Positions 32,443-45,800 of a stretch of 64,000 bases of DNA are shown here, piece after piece. The position numbers were made by a program, and so were the translations under genes. Origin of the DNA: Zoroaster sp. YZ-2022 (taxonomy: Eukaryota; Echinodermata; Asteroidea; Forcipulatida; Zoroasteridae). Under the pieces are notes generated by a model. The model ran no database searches. It was given only the letters and a program-made list of their open reading frames with translations, and had not been told where the DNA came from. Within the stretch, counting starts at the first letter, position 1. Each line of letters opens with the position of its first letter. Location of the stretch: contig CM055823.1 of the NCBI GenBank assembly GCA_029582265.1, forward strand, positions 10,204,821-10,268,820. Reading direction: 5' to 3'.

Positions 32443-35400
32443 TGTTGTAATGTTTATATCAAACATATTGAACCCACATTGATTGCTTTTAAATGACTTG
32501 ACATTACAATAAGTAAACGGACATCTCTCATACAAACACCACTCACCAGCGTTACGCACACAGACAAGTATAGACCAAATGCATATAGCCTACCCTCTAT
32601 TTTATTGAAACCCATGCTCCCAAAAGAAACAGGTAGGGGCCTACTGGACATATTATTATTAACTGTACCCCATGCAAATTTAGTTTGTCTACTTGCTGTA
32701 GAAACCCAACATTTCTGCTTTTGGAAAATTTGTGCATATGTACCCAACCCGTCGAATTCAAAACGACAACTTTTGCACTTCACTCTTCAGCACACTCACT
32801 GACCTCGTCACACGTACGAACAAAGGTACACACCGCCCTAAAAGTGCAAAAAATGGGATTGATAGAATGATAGATAATCCTTTTTGGAAGGTTTTCTTCA
32901 AAAAACTAAATCTGGGTATCATGTAATTACCGAGAAATGTCCAAAAAACAACAATAATGTCAAAGGTCACGTATACGCATTTCCAGTAGTCTACGACCGT
33001 GAAACCTGTACGGCAATGTTGCAGATTGTATTTAGACTGGTACCTCTGCGTTGCACACCATCGTGATTGTAACAAGAGGAACAAGGTTCCAGTCTTTACA
33101 TTTTTTGTATCCGGCCGTTGTAAACACACGAACGATCACAGAATTCCTGGATTCGATTGCAACCAGATCATCCAGATGCACGTCGACGTCCAAGATCATC
33201 CAAAAAAGTGAGGAAAATGCTTAATATTAGGCTTGATAGACCTTGGATCAACCATGGAGAAAGGCATAGACTGAACAAACCGGTGCTTAGCAGCATCTAT
33301 CTGGACATGCTGGATTCTGGGTGAGCTATCTCAATCATTCATGATCAATATCATGATATAGGCCTAGTTTACATTGCCATCGGACGGTAGACAGAACATG
33401 TGTAACATGATGAACACAATCATGACAATGTCCCCTGGCAATTATGTGAAATTGCCCAAACCCCCGATTACATACTCTACATATTTGACAAGAAAAAATT
33501 GTGAAAGGGAAGCTTCAATTTTGCTTTAGATTCTCATATTCTCAAAATATTATCAAACATTTTTATTTGGTTGGGACACATACTAGTATAGGCGGCTTAG
33601 GGCTAATGACCAAATTATTTTGTCTGAAATGCTTTTAAGTTTTAGGGGGCCTAGTTTTATCTTAGAGAAAAGAAAAAGAAAAAAAACAACATTATAAATA
33701 CAAGAATTTCCCAGATATAACTTTGTGAAACACGAGGGGGAGCACTTATTTTAAATAAATTTTCACAGGTTGGTTTTTACGCTATTTTTCATGAGATCTA
33801 ATGTTAACGTGTTACAGGGTTGAAGTCAATGTTCATTATCAAATACCAATGATGAACATTTTATTTAGTTTTAATGGTTGTTTATTACAACAAAATTAAG
33901 GTTTAGTATAATATGTAATTTTTTTGCTATAGCAGTACTGGCATTTCAGTCCAAGAGAAGGGGTCTAACCACCATTCCAATCCATATCAGTTAAAAAATG
34001 TTTTAATTTATTTCACAGTGATTGTTGATAATTTTGAATTTATTTAAATCTAAGCCCTTACTCCTCTGTTCACTCTTAAATCTTTTTCAGAAAGAGGACA
34101 AACATTTTGCTACTTCAGCTACGCAGAATTGATGCTGGGTGTCATTCTCGATTCAGTCAATGGAATTGGTAATTTGGAATCAAATATATGCTTGTTTGCC
34201 CCTCCCCAGTTCTTGGATTCTATAGTGCTGCAATAATACTCCAAAGAATTTTAGAAAACAAATGTGTCGGTTCATCACCAGTGGTGCAATTTACAGTGGT
34301 GCAATTTACAAGCACCCATACAACTCTTGATTGTTTCAATGTCTAAAAATGTATGTACAAAATGGCATCTGATCTTGTAATTCTATATGTGTACAACCTT
34401 GAAAATGTAAAAAGCAATGTAGAATTTGTTTCAAATTTTATTAATGATTTTTAATTATTTGCAGTATAGGTGAAAACAAAGAAAATTTATAAACATGTCA
34501 CAATAAGGAGATGCTTGATTACAGTGTTACTATCATTTTCAATTTATCATTATATTTTTTTCCATTATAAACTTGAGTTAAAAGTGAAGTATATTATAAA
34601 TAAAGATCACTCTCGGTATATAAACATGCAGTCCATCCATTCAATTTATTTTTGTACAAGACTTAATACCAAGACATAAATACCAATGTTGGCTTCATTT
34701 AAATCTAGAATTTAAAGGTTTTCATAAACAAAATGAAAAGGGCAAGCAACTATCAGATTTGATCAAGTGGATGTATTTACATTTAATTTTGTTTGAATTG
34801 TCAATTGGCTAATTAGAACTTGTGGCCTTATTTTTGGGTATTATTTACTTTTGACAACTCTTCTGCCGAGGGCAGGGGAAAGAAGGAAAAACTTTATCAT
34901 AAAAACTTTCTAATGAAAGGCTAATTATTAACTGACATCCATACAAGCTTGGACATGTTGAAGACTGCAGACATTAGCTATTTGACATACGCTGTATTGT
35001 TTCTTCTCCACCCAATTACTATACGCCTGTGCTTTGAGTAGACTCTGTGGTACCTGATACATGAACATGGATGAAATGCACAATTATTAGCCAACTTTCT
35101 ATTATGTTCCATGTAGGGAAAAATTATTTACAACATGGAAATATCAGGAGTGTAAAGACTCTTCTCTCACAGGGTAACTTTTTCTTGGTAAAGTTGGAAA
35201 ACAAAGAATGGGGAAAATGTTTATATGCTCCTCCATGCTTCAGTGTCTTCAGTAACCCTAGCTCCCCCCCCCCCCCCACCCACCAATCAATATAACCCCC
35301 ACTTCCTGCCCTTTGAATATGCAGCCAAGTTTAATCCAAATCCTATACATGTAGTCCCCTTCTACCCTAAATCAACTTTGTGACTTTATGCCCATAATAA

Positions 35401-35550
35401 CGCTGAATAAGTTTATCTGGCTACCTTCAACCCTGGCAAACTATGTTCATAGTGTTTTTACATGTTGATTTATCATCATCATGGTTTTTGAAAAGCATGT
35501 GTTGGGCTAGTGTCAATATCATTATGCATATTTATCTAAGAATACATGTT
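32443..35550. other. No gene supported
   Basis: Several short frames exist. One exon-like stretch at 34092-34167 has an acceptor (TCTTTTTCAG) and an open frame containing FCYFSYAELMLGVILDSV, but its neighbours are unknown. A C-run lies at 35262-35277. Confidence 0.4.
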
Positions 35551-35559
35551 TGTATACAG

Positions 35560-35790
35560 TAGGAGTAAGATTTGTGGTAGCACCATGTAACTATCTCTAC
35601 AGTTTAATAGAAGTGTTGGTTCTTAGAAGAACTGGTGGTGGAATAACTTTTCCATCGGTATACTCTCATCATCTTCATCCCCCTGAAGACAATCAGAGTA
35701 TACTGATTGAAACGTAAAGTAATGTCACTGCCAGTTCTCAGAACCAATGCTATTTACTACTCTTGAAAGATAATTAATCTTACTCCTACT
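35560..35790. mobile_element. Penelope-like terminal fragment with foldback ends
   Basis: AGTAGGAGTAAGA at the left is inverted at the right. The core has CTGAAGACAATCAGAGTATA and CTGATTGAAACG, a diverged version of the hammerhead-like core at 22231-22266. GGTTCTTAGAAGAACTGG and CCAGTTCTCAGAACC are further paired words. Confidence 0.6.
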
Positions 35791-36091
35791 GTTCTTCAAC
35801 CATGTAAAACTTCAAAATCTCAATATTTTCAAAGTAGTACAAACAACAAAATACTAATATAGTAATTTTGGGTGGGGGGGGGGGGGGTTGAGGGCTGTCA
35901 GTTGCATTTGTCTTGAAACATTTTCATGTTATACCTGCAGTTGTTGGCAGAGAGAGTGTCTTAAAAGTAGGACATGTCGCCTGTACTTAATTGAAACTTT
36001 TGATTGGATGGCACCCGTAACAAACCTGAAGTTGATATAGTAGGTAATCTTCTTGAGAAAACTCTTATTCAGTGGAATGTCTGCTAGTAAC

Positions 36092-38440
36092 TTAGGTGTG
36101 GTAGGCTTCCGTTTGCTGACACCCATTCACATACGTAGGTGACATGATGAACTGAGCATTCGTCTCTGTCTCCATCTCACTCCATTTCATCTATGGACCA
36201 AACATGAACGAACATTATGTATACAATCTTACAAAAGAAAGATTACTGATAGTACTCCAGCACAAAAACATAACACAATAGCCAGCCATGAATAACACAT
36301 GTAAAGCTACTTTGGCTAATTATTAGTGCTACAGTACACTTACCATTCACACACACACTGCAAATGACAAACTCTCAGCAGGATAAATTACTTTTTTCTT
36401 CCTTTATATTGCACAAGAGTTACTGAATACACAAAAGTGTATTTTCTTAATATTGCTTAGAAACTGATTATAAGGCTACATGAAATCAGCATGTGCAAGT
36501 TCGGACTAGAGAAAAACTAAATTTTGATATAAACATTATATATATATTTTTTAAAGTGAGACAAGTGTACATGTAGGGGTGTTTACAGTAATATCTGTAC
36601 AATTTAAATAACTTTTTGTGAAATGTGATGTGTTGACAGCCAAATAGTATTTCACTTACTCATACAGGCTCATGTGATGTTGTGTCCATATGTTGCTGTG
36701 ACTCCACTTGTTGATCTTGTGCAACTGACTTTGATGTTGATTGATGGAGCTCATGTATACCTGGGAGTTCACCAAGAGATGCTAGGGCACTGTAGGAATT
36801 TTTTTTAAACATGTTCACATGAATGTTTGGATATGATGTTAAAGGGAAGGTACATCACTGGTTATTACTTGATTGCACAATTACTGAATTATTTATTACC
36901 TACAGCTAACTGGATGTGACGAAGTTAAACAATTATTCAACTTATTGTGTTCTTATTTTAAAGAAAACTGAAAAACTAAATATACACATTTACTAATGTT
37001 TTCCTAAAGAATTATGAAGGGTTTTCACACTTTTCTCATGACTTAGACTCCCCATTGAGCTCAAACTTTAACATATTCATTATTAAACGATCTTCATTCA
37101 AAGTAAGTAAATATTACCGATAACAGCTGTTATGCTGTTGTACTTTCCCTTTAAGAGGACAACGGTCATGATCAACAGGGCATGGAATCGGAGTGCTAGT
37201 TTTAGATTACCTCGGTGACTGAAAATAATACCCCACATGATAAGGTCATATTATCAATGCTGCTGAATAAATGAGCCAGTAAGTTTCAGTCACTGTGTTC
37301 ATCTTAAACTTGGACACCGATTCCATGCCCTGTTGAAAGTCTGCTCTGGTCGTGATGTTGTCCCTTTAATATGGACAATTTAACATTAAACATGCACAAG
37401 GAGAGGGGGGGGGGGGACCTGAACCTGAACCTGAACTTCATTTTTTCTAAATGAGAAATTGTTTCTGTAAATCTGATTTTGTTTTATAGAAAAACAAATA
37501 TTTACATAAACTAAGTTTTCTATAAAAACAAAACAAAAATAATAAATGGGATAAAAATAAATATGAATTTACTCTACCTTGGCAATGCTTTGTAGATGTG
37601 AATAGTGGAAATGGAATCAAGCTGAACTCTACATGGTGTTGATGCAAGTAAAAATACTGGCAGTGATGTTTTCTCATACCTATAAAACAAAACATAACAG
37701 CTAATGAAATAATGGTGGATATGATGGACGTGGTGCATATTAAAAATTCGTACTCGTACTCGTACTGGAAATAATGGTACCTGATGCTATTTCCTCCAGA
37801 CCATGTTTGAATTTTCACCATCTTCCCCATAAAATACATTGATGGTGGAAATTACAACTACTTCACTGGAAATTGTTCTGCTTTCTAAACTATATCTCAT
37901 AATTATCATGTCTGTATTGTAAACATCATCACAATGTCATTGGGCCTTGGCTATAGGAACTATCAAAAATAATGTAATGGCTAATAGAAATTCATCATAA
38001 GAGTTCAGCATACAGCCACACAAAAAGCCCTACAAGTATTATATTATCAAACAATATTTCTCTTTTATTACTCTTACCTGTCCAACAATCCTACAAATGC
38101 GACATTATTCATGATATCATCATGGTCACCATCACGTTCAACAATCAAATCCCTGAGTGTTTGCCATCATTTGAGGTTGGCTGGCCCGTCAATGGTCGCC
38201 AGGCATACGTCGTTTTATTGCCGTAGACGGTGAGCCTTTCTTTGCCCAGCCCGCTCGGTCTAAATTCTGGCGTTGATTTTGACGGATGGACTTCCAAACT
38301 GAACAGTTTTTGTCACTTTTTTATTGGCGTTGATATGATGAAGGGGCTGTGACGATGTTCCGAATGAATGCGTCATTGTTGTTTCCAAAACTAAACTCGC
38401 TGGCAGTATCATAATTCAAAATACCCGACACGAAAATCAC
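36092..38440 (-). CDS. Unidentified multi-exon gene, 3' part
   Basis: Four minus-strand exons fit in phase. Exon b (37578-37679, donor GTAGAG, acceptor TTTTATAG) encodes YEKTSLPVFLLASTPCRVQL and DSISTIHIYKALP. Exon c (36666-36789) encodes ALASLGELPGIHELHQ and a Gln/Ser-rich tail. Exon d (36092-36190) encodes KWSEMETETNAQFIM and ends with a stop. Upstream, exon a ends at 38078 (donor GTAAGAG) with NNVAFVGLLDR, and the joint AG|G restores an Arg codon. Exon c could instead stop at 36660, just past its donor. I do not recognise the family; the sequence reads as a conserved soluble protein. Confidence 0.5.
37148..37372 (+). mobile_element. MITE family 2, most complete copy
   Basis: CAACAGGGCATGGAATCGG and CCGATTCCATGCCCTGTTG are perfect inverted ends, extended outward by the imperfect pair TTTCCCTTTAAGAGGACAAC and GTTGTCCCTTTAATA. 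It lies in the intron between exons b and c of the unidentified gene. Confidence 0.9.
38078..38440 (-). pseudogene. Frameshifted 5' exon of the unidentified gene
   Basis: Consecutive protein-like stretches are in different frames: ASEFSFGNNNDAFIRNIV, then VTKTVQFGSPSVKINAR, then FRPSGLGKERLTVYGNKTTY and AWRPLTGQPTSND, then TLRDLIVERDGDHDDIM. Each boundary needs a one- or two-base shift. This may be a pseudogene or sequencing error. It decides whether the downstream exons are still used. Confidence 0.4.
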
Positions 38441-40638
38441 CACAGTGGTCGAGACCCTGCTTTACGCTCCACGCGAAAAGTGTTGATATATTTATGGCCT
38501 AACCAGCAGGCTCACGCCTCGGGCGCTTGGCCGCGCTGGCGCCCATGGCTGTACTGGTACAGTCTTGGTTCGGTTCCCGGTGTCTCGGGAAAGTGCCACG
38601 ACTTTCGTCTTTTTGTCGATTTTGAAAATTTTCACCCATTGTTTCAAAATCATTTCACTTTTGTCAAGTATCAATGAATTATAAAAAATAATTATTCTTG
38701 AATTTGGTTCAGCAATAAACATTTTAAACGTCTGAAAGTGCGACTATTAATTTTGTCCTCGTGAGTTTTCTGGACAAATTTTGGTCGAAGAAAGTCACAT
38801 GACATTGGTTTTTGTACAATAACAGAAAAACGACACATCTTTCAGGAGTACTTGTGTGGACAATTATATTCTACTTTTGAAAGATCTTTCCAACCATGTA
38901 TGTAAAACAATGAAATGTTGAGGGGCGTTTTTTATCGCCCAATTTCGCGCGACAAAGGCGGTGTGTACCTTTAACATACGCACAGTTGTCTGAAAGCCAG
39001 CTGCTAATGCAATTACAATCACACGATCGAGACATGATCTGTTTTGATTGTCCTTGTACTCAACCTCGTATGAAAGGATGTGGTATTTAATTATTACAAC
39101 GAAAAAGCTTCACTACTTCTGGGTTCAAAAGATCAATAACAAGCAGGCAGTTTCTGTTTCCTCCTTTGACGCACAAACAATTCCTCAGCTCCACTATAAC
39201 GTTACATATCTCAACAACCACAAGGGGTAAATTCACAATCTTTGCACCATTGTACAGATTGTTAATTGTCAAAAATATTTACAAAAACGTGACCCCAATT
39301 TGACCTTTACTTCCTGTCCAAACCGGAAGTCTAAGTTTAATAATAATATTTAAAAAATCGTATCTCAACAACCACAAGGGGTAAATTCACAATCTTTCCA
39401 CCATTGTATAGATTGTTAATTGTCAATAAATATTTACACAAAGGTGACCCCAATTTGACCTTTACATCCTGTCCTAACCGGAAGTCAAAGTTTAATATTA
39501 AAAAAATATTTTCAAAATCGTACACTGATTAGTGAGGACGACGGTTTCGTCAAAATCACAATTCGTATCTGGAACTACACGAAAACTGGTTGTAAAAACT
39601 CGCCAAAGAAATAAATGCCTTCTCTCAAAGAATTTCGGTACCAAAATTTACCCTTATGTAGCAGAACAGATGTTTTTCACATTTGAACTGTTTTTTCAAG
39701 AATAAATAATGTGATAAGTTCAAATCATCGAAATGGACTTCAAACAAATCATCGTTGGTAACCACATCATATTTTACAGGGTACGTACTCTTTAATATGA
39801 AAAAATAATAATGCAAAGTTTCTTTAAAAAACATTCTGACGTCATCATCACTGCCCTGACAAAACTCGAACACCTCTGTGTTTGTAATATCACAAACACT
39901 TCCATCTAGTTTATTTTTGTTTGTCTTTTTTTATTTTGTCTTTTTTGCCCCAATGGCCGCCCATATCAAAGCGCGTGTACAAAACTATGCGGAATTATCA
40001 ACATGTGAGCTAGTGTGAAACTGGTTCTGGATTTACGCACATTAATATTATGAGGGAAAATTGGGGACGAAGTAGTTTTTGCGTTTTCTACATCACGAAG
40101 GGACAGTTGGGATAGTTGCGTTCATGTGAACGTTTTCTCGAAGGGATTATTATTTTAAATTGTTAATTTTGTAACGATTTTGAAGCCGGAAACCTCGATA
40201 CTTTTTGGCCTAATAATATACTCGTTTAATAATTAATTCTAAAAAACAATAGGCCTATTACAAAAACGGCGAAGATTTGGACGGTGGTGGGTTACCACAA
40301 TATAACAACAATTTTGTGCACCATCTTTCCTCCTTGAAAGTGCCAAAATTGTTGGTTCCCACGGCCACCCGGCCGTGTCAAGTTTGCATATTTTACCAAA
40401 CCAAAACAAGAAGGAATGCCATTAGCATTGAACACCTACCAATCTAGTGCACTGATTGGATAAATTAACTGCTCTTTGATTGGCTGCAAGGTACAAAACC
40501 TGAATCCCAACTTTGTCACAAATTTCCCAATGGACATTCACACAGTTAAAATTGCCCATACCATTTACACACACAGCTATTTGCTATTTGATTGGTTAAA
40601 AGTTCTTACACAGGATCCCTCATTTACATATCTGTTCG
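38441..40638. other. No gene recognised upstream of the immune-receptor locus
   Basis: It contains a weak tRNA-like stretch at about 38505-38595 (TTGGCCGCGCTGG, GGTTCGGTTCCCGG) and the tandem duplication at 39207-39505. Otherwise AT-rich. Confidence 0.45.
39207..39505. repeat. About 150-bp tandem duplication
   Basis: Two copies start with TATCTCAACAACCACAAGGG and contain GTGACCCCAATTTGACC and CCGGAAGTC. They differ by a few percent. Confidence 0.9.
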
Positions 40639-40823
40639 TATAAAAAGAGATGCACTGTGCGTTACGTCAAAGATACTTTTGTAGTATCTTTGGTACGTAT
40701 ACGCGTAACATGCAGACATAAAAACACACTGTCCCCCCCACGTGCAGTCAACTGTGTGTACTGTATTGTATGTAGACTAGACACAACTGAACTTTTGACA
40801 ACCTGACTGCACTCATTCTAGCG
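40639..40823 (+). promoter_or_regulatory. TATA promoter and non-coding exon 1 of the CIDE-N/Death gene
   Basis: TATAAAAAG at 40639-40647 places a start site near 40670. There the sequence CAAAGATACT-TTTGT-AGTATCTTTG (40668-40692) forms a 10-bp hairpin. The exon ends at TCTAGCG with the strong donor GTGAGTAAAG (40824). No in-frame coding is present, and the coding start lies 2 kb downstream after an acceptor. A spaced copy of the hairpin word occurs near 23796. The link to the downstream gene is inferred from strand, distance and splice sites. Confidence 0.55.
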
Positions 40824-41191
40824 GTGAGTAAAGAAAACAAACTAAACAGTTTATTCATTTGTATTATAAAGCATTTGATCTCCTAGAGTGAAATGTCGTA
40901 TTTTTGTTTAAAATGTAAATGTAACGGTTCGCGAACATCCGTAACGTTAGTTTCCGTATTCTTCAGCCGATTTTCATGAAACTTTTTACTGAAGTTAGGT
41001 AGGACTATCTATGTTCAGACAGTTTTTTTTACACGATCTGTGTTCCAGAGTCTACAAAATATCATGGGGTATTAATGGGGATTTGGTAATTTTTTTGTTG
41101 CCCAATTAAGGGTTGAGGATTGTTAGCACAGTCACAGGCACGTGGTGAACAGGTATCTTTGTTAACTCCAGACATATCTTATTTGTCTCAG

Positions 41192-41277
41192 GTTTCGTGT
41201 GACGATGCTAGATGTCCTGTGTATTGTGTTGTTGAGCTCAATAGAATGGGTGGTTCTTCAACCAGACAAATCATCAG
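41192..41277 (+). other. Possible optional 5' UTR exon
   Basis: TATTTGTCTCAG precedes 41192 and GTACGT follows 41277. It could be an alternative leader exon with an upstream ATG (MGGSSTRQIIR). A 95-bp tandem duplication begins at the donor and repeats the ATCATCAG-GTACGTATTC junction near 41359, giving a second potential donor. Confidence 0.35.
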
Positions 41278-41440
41278 GTACGTATTCATGGTAGGCCTAA
41301 TAGAACTTGATCACGCTGTGGCTATCTTTGTCAAATTAGGCTACTACAATACAAAGACAAATCATCAGGTACGTATTCATAATCATGTTAATCATGGTAA
41401 TAGAACTTGATCACACTGTGGCTATCTTTGTCAAATTACT

Positions 41441-42721
41441 TGTATCCAAGTATGAATATAGGCCTAGTGCAGATTCTAAGTTCTTTGAAGCATAAAGGGG
41501 TCTCACCATCAAAATAATGTTGACGCCATTGGTGTTATTATAACACCACAACGAGAGTTAGCCCATCCAGCGAAGTAATTTTTTTTAGGCTAGCCCAATT
41601 TATAGTTATTGTATACATATTCTCCACACTCTCCAGACCATGACAATACATGTCTTTCAATTTGAGCAGGCTACAGTTAGGGGTACGTTTATGGAATTTT
41701 CCCGAAAGCATTGTCCCTTACTTGCTCCAGATAGGCTTAGAAATATAGAATGAAAGATGTGTCCATTCAAAATTAAAATCCAAGGATTACTAAACGTGTG
41801 TAATAAGTGGCCGTTGTGTTTCTAGCTATGATAACGACGTACGTCAGCTTATGCACATGCGTAGTTGTGTTCGAAAAACTTTGTGCCAAAACTACTTCAC
41901 TGGTACCTAATTGTCATGTCTGCTTAAATAAATAAATAAAAGATAATTCCTGATCCTTCATCGTGAAGTAAAGGGTTTACAGTGCATCATACCAACTTTC
42001 ATGACTGTTTATTTTCTGAATTGACCAAGACCTATTTTTTGCATGACTGCTGAGGGCCTAACTGTTGCTGAGTGTGTGTGTCGCAGTTATCGGCCATAGT
42101 TTTTGTATCTGGTCATAGTCATAGTGCAAGCATTGTGCTCACTGCACTTCACAAACAACAAACACGTTCACCGTTACGGCATTAGGCTAACAGTAACACT
42201 AGCCTGAACTCTTTTTTTATAGGCCTGAATTAGAGGTTCAATTCTTAGTTAGTATTCATCTAAATAAAAATTATTATAGTTTAGTAGCAAAGCAGGGCTA
42301 ATATAACTTGTCTTAAAATAAGCCTTTTTAGACCTACATAACATATACATGGAATCATGCACTGCAGAGTAAGTTTTGTGAAAAAAATCCTGTTAGAGAG
42401 AGAGAGAGCTACGCCTATATGTCCCAAACATTTTCATTTGTGTTGAGTTTACCCAGCCAGTGTGTACAGGACCAATGAAACAGACCTATGACTCATTATG
42501 AGGCTTGTGGAGCCTCATTAGCTCAATGAAAAAAATAGTACCTCGAGTTAGTACTAAGCCTTGTTTAAGAAGAGCAATGCTGATGACCAGTCCAGTTTGT
42601 TCTGCATGTTTGCTGATGACCTTCCTTATGTATATCCCCTTGTTGTGTACCATAAGTTTGGGTGCAATTATGTGGTGCCAAAGAGTTCCTTCTTTGACTG
42701 AAATCATCTTTACCCTAGTTA
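41441..42721. other. Intron, no gene recognised
   Basis: It holds GGTGTTATTATAACACC at about 41533, a short palindrome also found at 48660 and 48760. No exon is supported. Confidence 0.45.
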
Positions 42722-42728
42722 CTTGAAC

Positions 42729-42742
42729 CATGGAGGAAGATG
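42729..42742. mobile_element. 14-bp CATG-family remnant with 7-bp duplication
   Basis: CATGGAGGAAGATG lies between CTTGAAC (42722-42728) and CTTGAAC (42743-42749). It begins like the other CATG inserts and ends in ATG, so it appears to be a strongly shortened copy. It lies about 75 bp before the first coding exon. Confidence 0.75.
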
Positions 42743-42817
42743 CTTGAACTTGGCATATCTTCTCAAATTTCAGCATTCATTTGATGTGTGTCTCTACTAG
42801 TCTTCTCTAATACACAG

Positions 42818-45800
42818 CATGGCTGCCTCAACACCATACAAAATCTGGACCCTTGATGGAAAGAAGAAAAAGATAGTAGCAGGGAAGGACCTGGAGGACC
42901 TTAAAGACAATGGTGAGAATTTTGTGATTATAACTTTGCCAGTTTTAATTTGAAAATAATTATAACTCACCCAGTGCCATGCAGGCAAAAGTACATATTG
43001 TTCCACTTTGTTATAACTCCTTGTTTAGAATGCAAAGAGGATGTAAAATATTATCAATGCCATTGTTTTTTCACAAAGATTTTTGATCTCATCCCATTTT
43101 CTTTAAATACAGTTGGTCTCAAGATGGGCATCGAACCAGGCTTCAAACTCCAGTTAAAAGATGAAACAGATGTAGATGATGACATAGCTCTGGGAATGGT
43201 TTCTCATGGAGATGTTCTCTATGTGGTTACCCAGTCTAGTAATGGTAGGTAAAATGACAGGCCTATGAAGAAAGTTTGCACTCTCCCAATAAACTGTCCA
43301 AAAAATGTATGTAAATACAGAAATTAATGAAATTAAAACACACTGAAAAATTGTTATGTAGTATTCAAGTTGAAAAGAAAAAGCTGATTTATGTTGATTT
43401 AGCTGGATGAAAAGTTGAAAGTTGAACTGAAGAAGAATTATTGTTCAAGCTTTCAATGTCTATTAGTTAATATTGATCCATAAAACACAATGTGTGGAGA
43501 TGAAGCCATAGCCTTTCACAGTGGACATTCATATAGGACCATTTGTGGCATTGTTTCCACATGAAATTTGCATGCCTCATTGTTGCATTTTCCCTTCTTT
43601 AATAACTTATATCTAATTCTATTGTTTTATTTTTCTTATACTATACTTATACTATACATATAGACCTCCTGCATAGGTTGCCATCACTGAGGTCAATGGA
43701 AACATGTATATGTGTACACGCGGCTGTCACGCAAAACTCTCAGTCAATGATAGGTCTTCGTTTTACCTCAGTGAGGGCGCTGTTTGAGCTTGTGACGTCA
43801 TATTTGATGAGAAGGAAAATGGAGTGGTTGTCCTATTTCAGTTGGAAAATATGATACAAATTGTGGTACTTTTGTTACAACTATCCATGTTGTATTTTAC
43901 ATTAGTTGAGAGATAAATTTATTTTTCTCTTTTTTTAATGCAGATGATGTTGACAGAGACTTTGATGATGACATCAGTAACCTCAATGCTGCTTCAAAAG
44001 ACAGTATCCAGCACACTCATACTATTGATCCATATAGTGAAGGTTAATATCAATTCGAATGACATGCTTTTATTGGGACTTTCCAAACTAAATTGGGTAC
44101 AGACATGGTGGTCTCAATTGTAACACTGGTGTGTACACATACATGGGAGTGTGCCGATAATTTACTATAATTTTTCGATATTAGTTTGGTTTTACCCTTA
44201 GATGGGGGTTGGGGAACCCAGGTCACAAAGCCTCACCCCCCTTGTAGGCAAAATATTTTTATAAAGTTTTCTTTATTGCCATGGCCACTTTGCCCCCCCC
44301 CCCTGTATTCACCCTTGTCCATCACTCTGCATGTGTGATCTGCATCATTTATTTTGGATTCTTGATGCTCTGTAGTGCATTCCGAGTACTTTTAAAATAA
44401 TCACTTCTTTAATGGTTTCCAGAGATGGTTTAGAGTTCACTTTTTTCAGGGCCTTTTTTATATGGGTGACCAAAAAACGTTGGGGTTGGGGATACACACA
44501 TTTATTGATATAGCAGCCCACTACTCTAAAAAGGGGAATGCAAGTCCATCAATCCCCAAACACTCTACGCACATTGATGGGGAAATGAGGGTGGTAGATT
44601 GTTGTTCAGATGTCCCAATAAGTTTGTCCAAGACTGTAGATCCGCCTGTTGGGTAAAGTATACTTTGAAATATTTCTTTGATATATAGTGAAGATGAAAT
44701 CCGCTGATGGTTTATAATCACTGATTTTGGGTAATTACTAACAGTGAATCATTCCTTTATAGATATTCCAGAAACATCCCAGCCCCATTATGATTCACCT
44801 GGCCAATCAGTCGCACAAGGTCCTGCTGTACGACCTAAACAGTGGATAACATCAGGTAATGTTTGATAATCAGTGTGAGATGTAGCTAGCTGTGGTTTTA
44901 GGACCTACAGATCCATGTCATTTGATTGGTGGAACACACATCACGTGTCAACTACTAGTTTGGCCATTGCGTCTTCACTCTAAAAGATAGTAAGATAGTA
45001 CAGCGAAGAGCATTCCTATAGCAAAACGTGTGTAAGATAGTAAATACTATTTTACACACGAAACATGCATATAAGCACACTTGAATGCTTACATACAAAA
45101 CATTCATAGGGACACTCAATCGTAGTTTAGTTCTGGTTCTCATTTAAAAGGGTAATCGGAGTGCTAGTTTTAGATTAACTCAGTGACTTAAAATAATACC
45201 CCACATGATAAGGTCATATTAACATTGCTGCTGAGTCGCTCTGTTAAACTAGGACACCAATTCCATGCCCTGTTGAGTCTACTCTGATCGTGATAATACT
45301 GTCCCTTAAAAAACAAATATTGAGTGCCTTTTATTTTGTTAATTTTGCTAAGTTTGATAATCATAGTGTGGTGATGTAGCCAGCTGTGATTTTATATGCA
45401 TGCACTATGGCATGGAGTTACACATGATCATTAATGTCTCTATACGTACTTCTGACAACATGGGCATCAATCGATACTTAGACGCATGTGAAAATGTATT
45501 CAGATTTTAAGAAATCATTCTAATGAGAAGTTAGAAAAGTTTACTCTTTTCTTAATGTGAAAGGGAAATTATTTAAATTTTCTTAAAAGTAAAGGCACCT
45601 CATCAGACAAAATAAACAGAGGGATCTTTTATGGAAAATACCACTCTGTTGATTGCTTGACCTCAAATTTGTCAAAATCACTTTTTTTTTAATTCTGTAT
45701 TTACCCCCAAAACGGCATTGCTATATCCTCTCTTGTGGAATGAATAATGTCTATTTGACTTTTCTGTGTTAGGTAACATTCCAGAGGTTCTAAATGCAAA

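Noticed and set aside
34092..34167. Possible exon with FCYFSYAELMLGVILDSV
   Set aside because: Only one side has a strong splice site, neighbouring exons were not found, and the protein is not recognised.
38505..38595. tRNA-like sequence with TTGGCCGCGCTGG and GGTTCGGTTCCCGG
   Set aside because: I could not pair an acceptor stem or find a SINE body or tail. It may be chance or a diverged SINE head.
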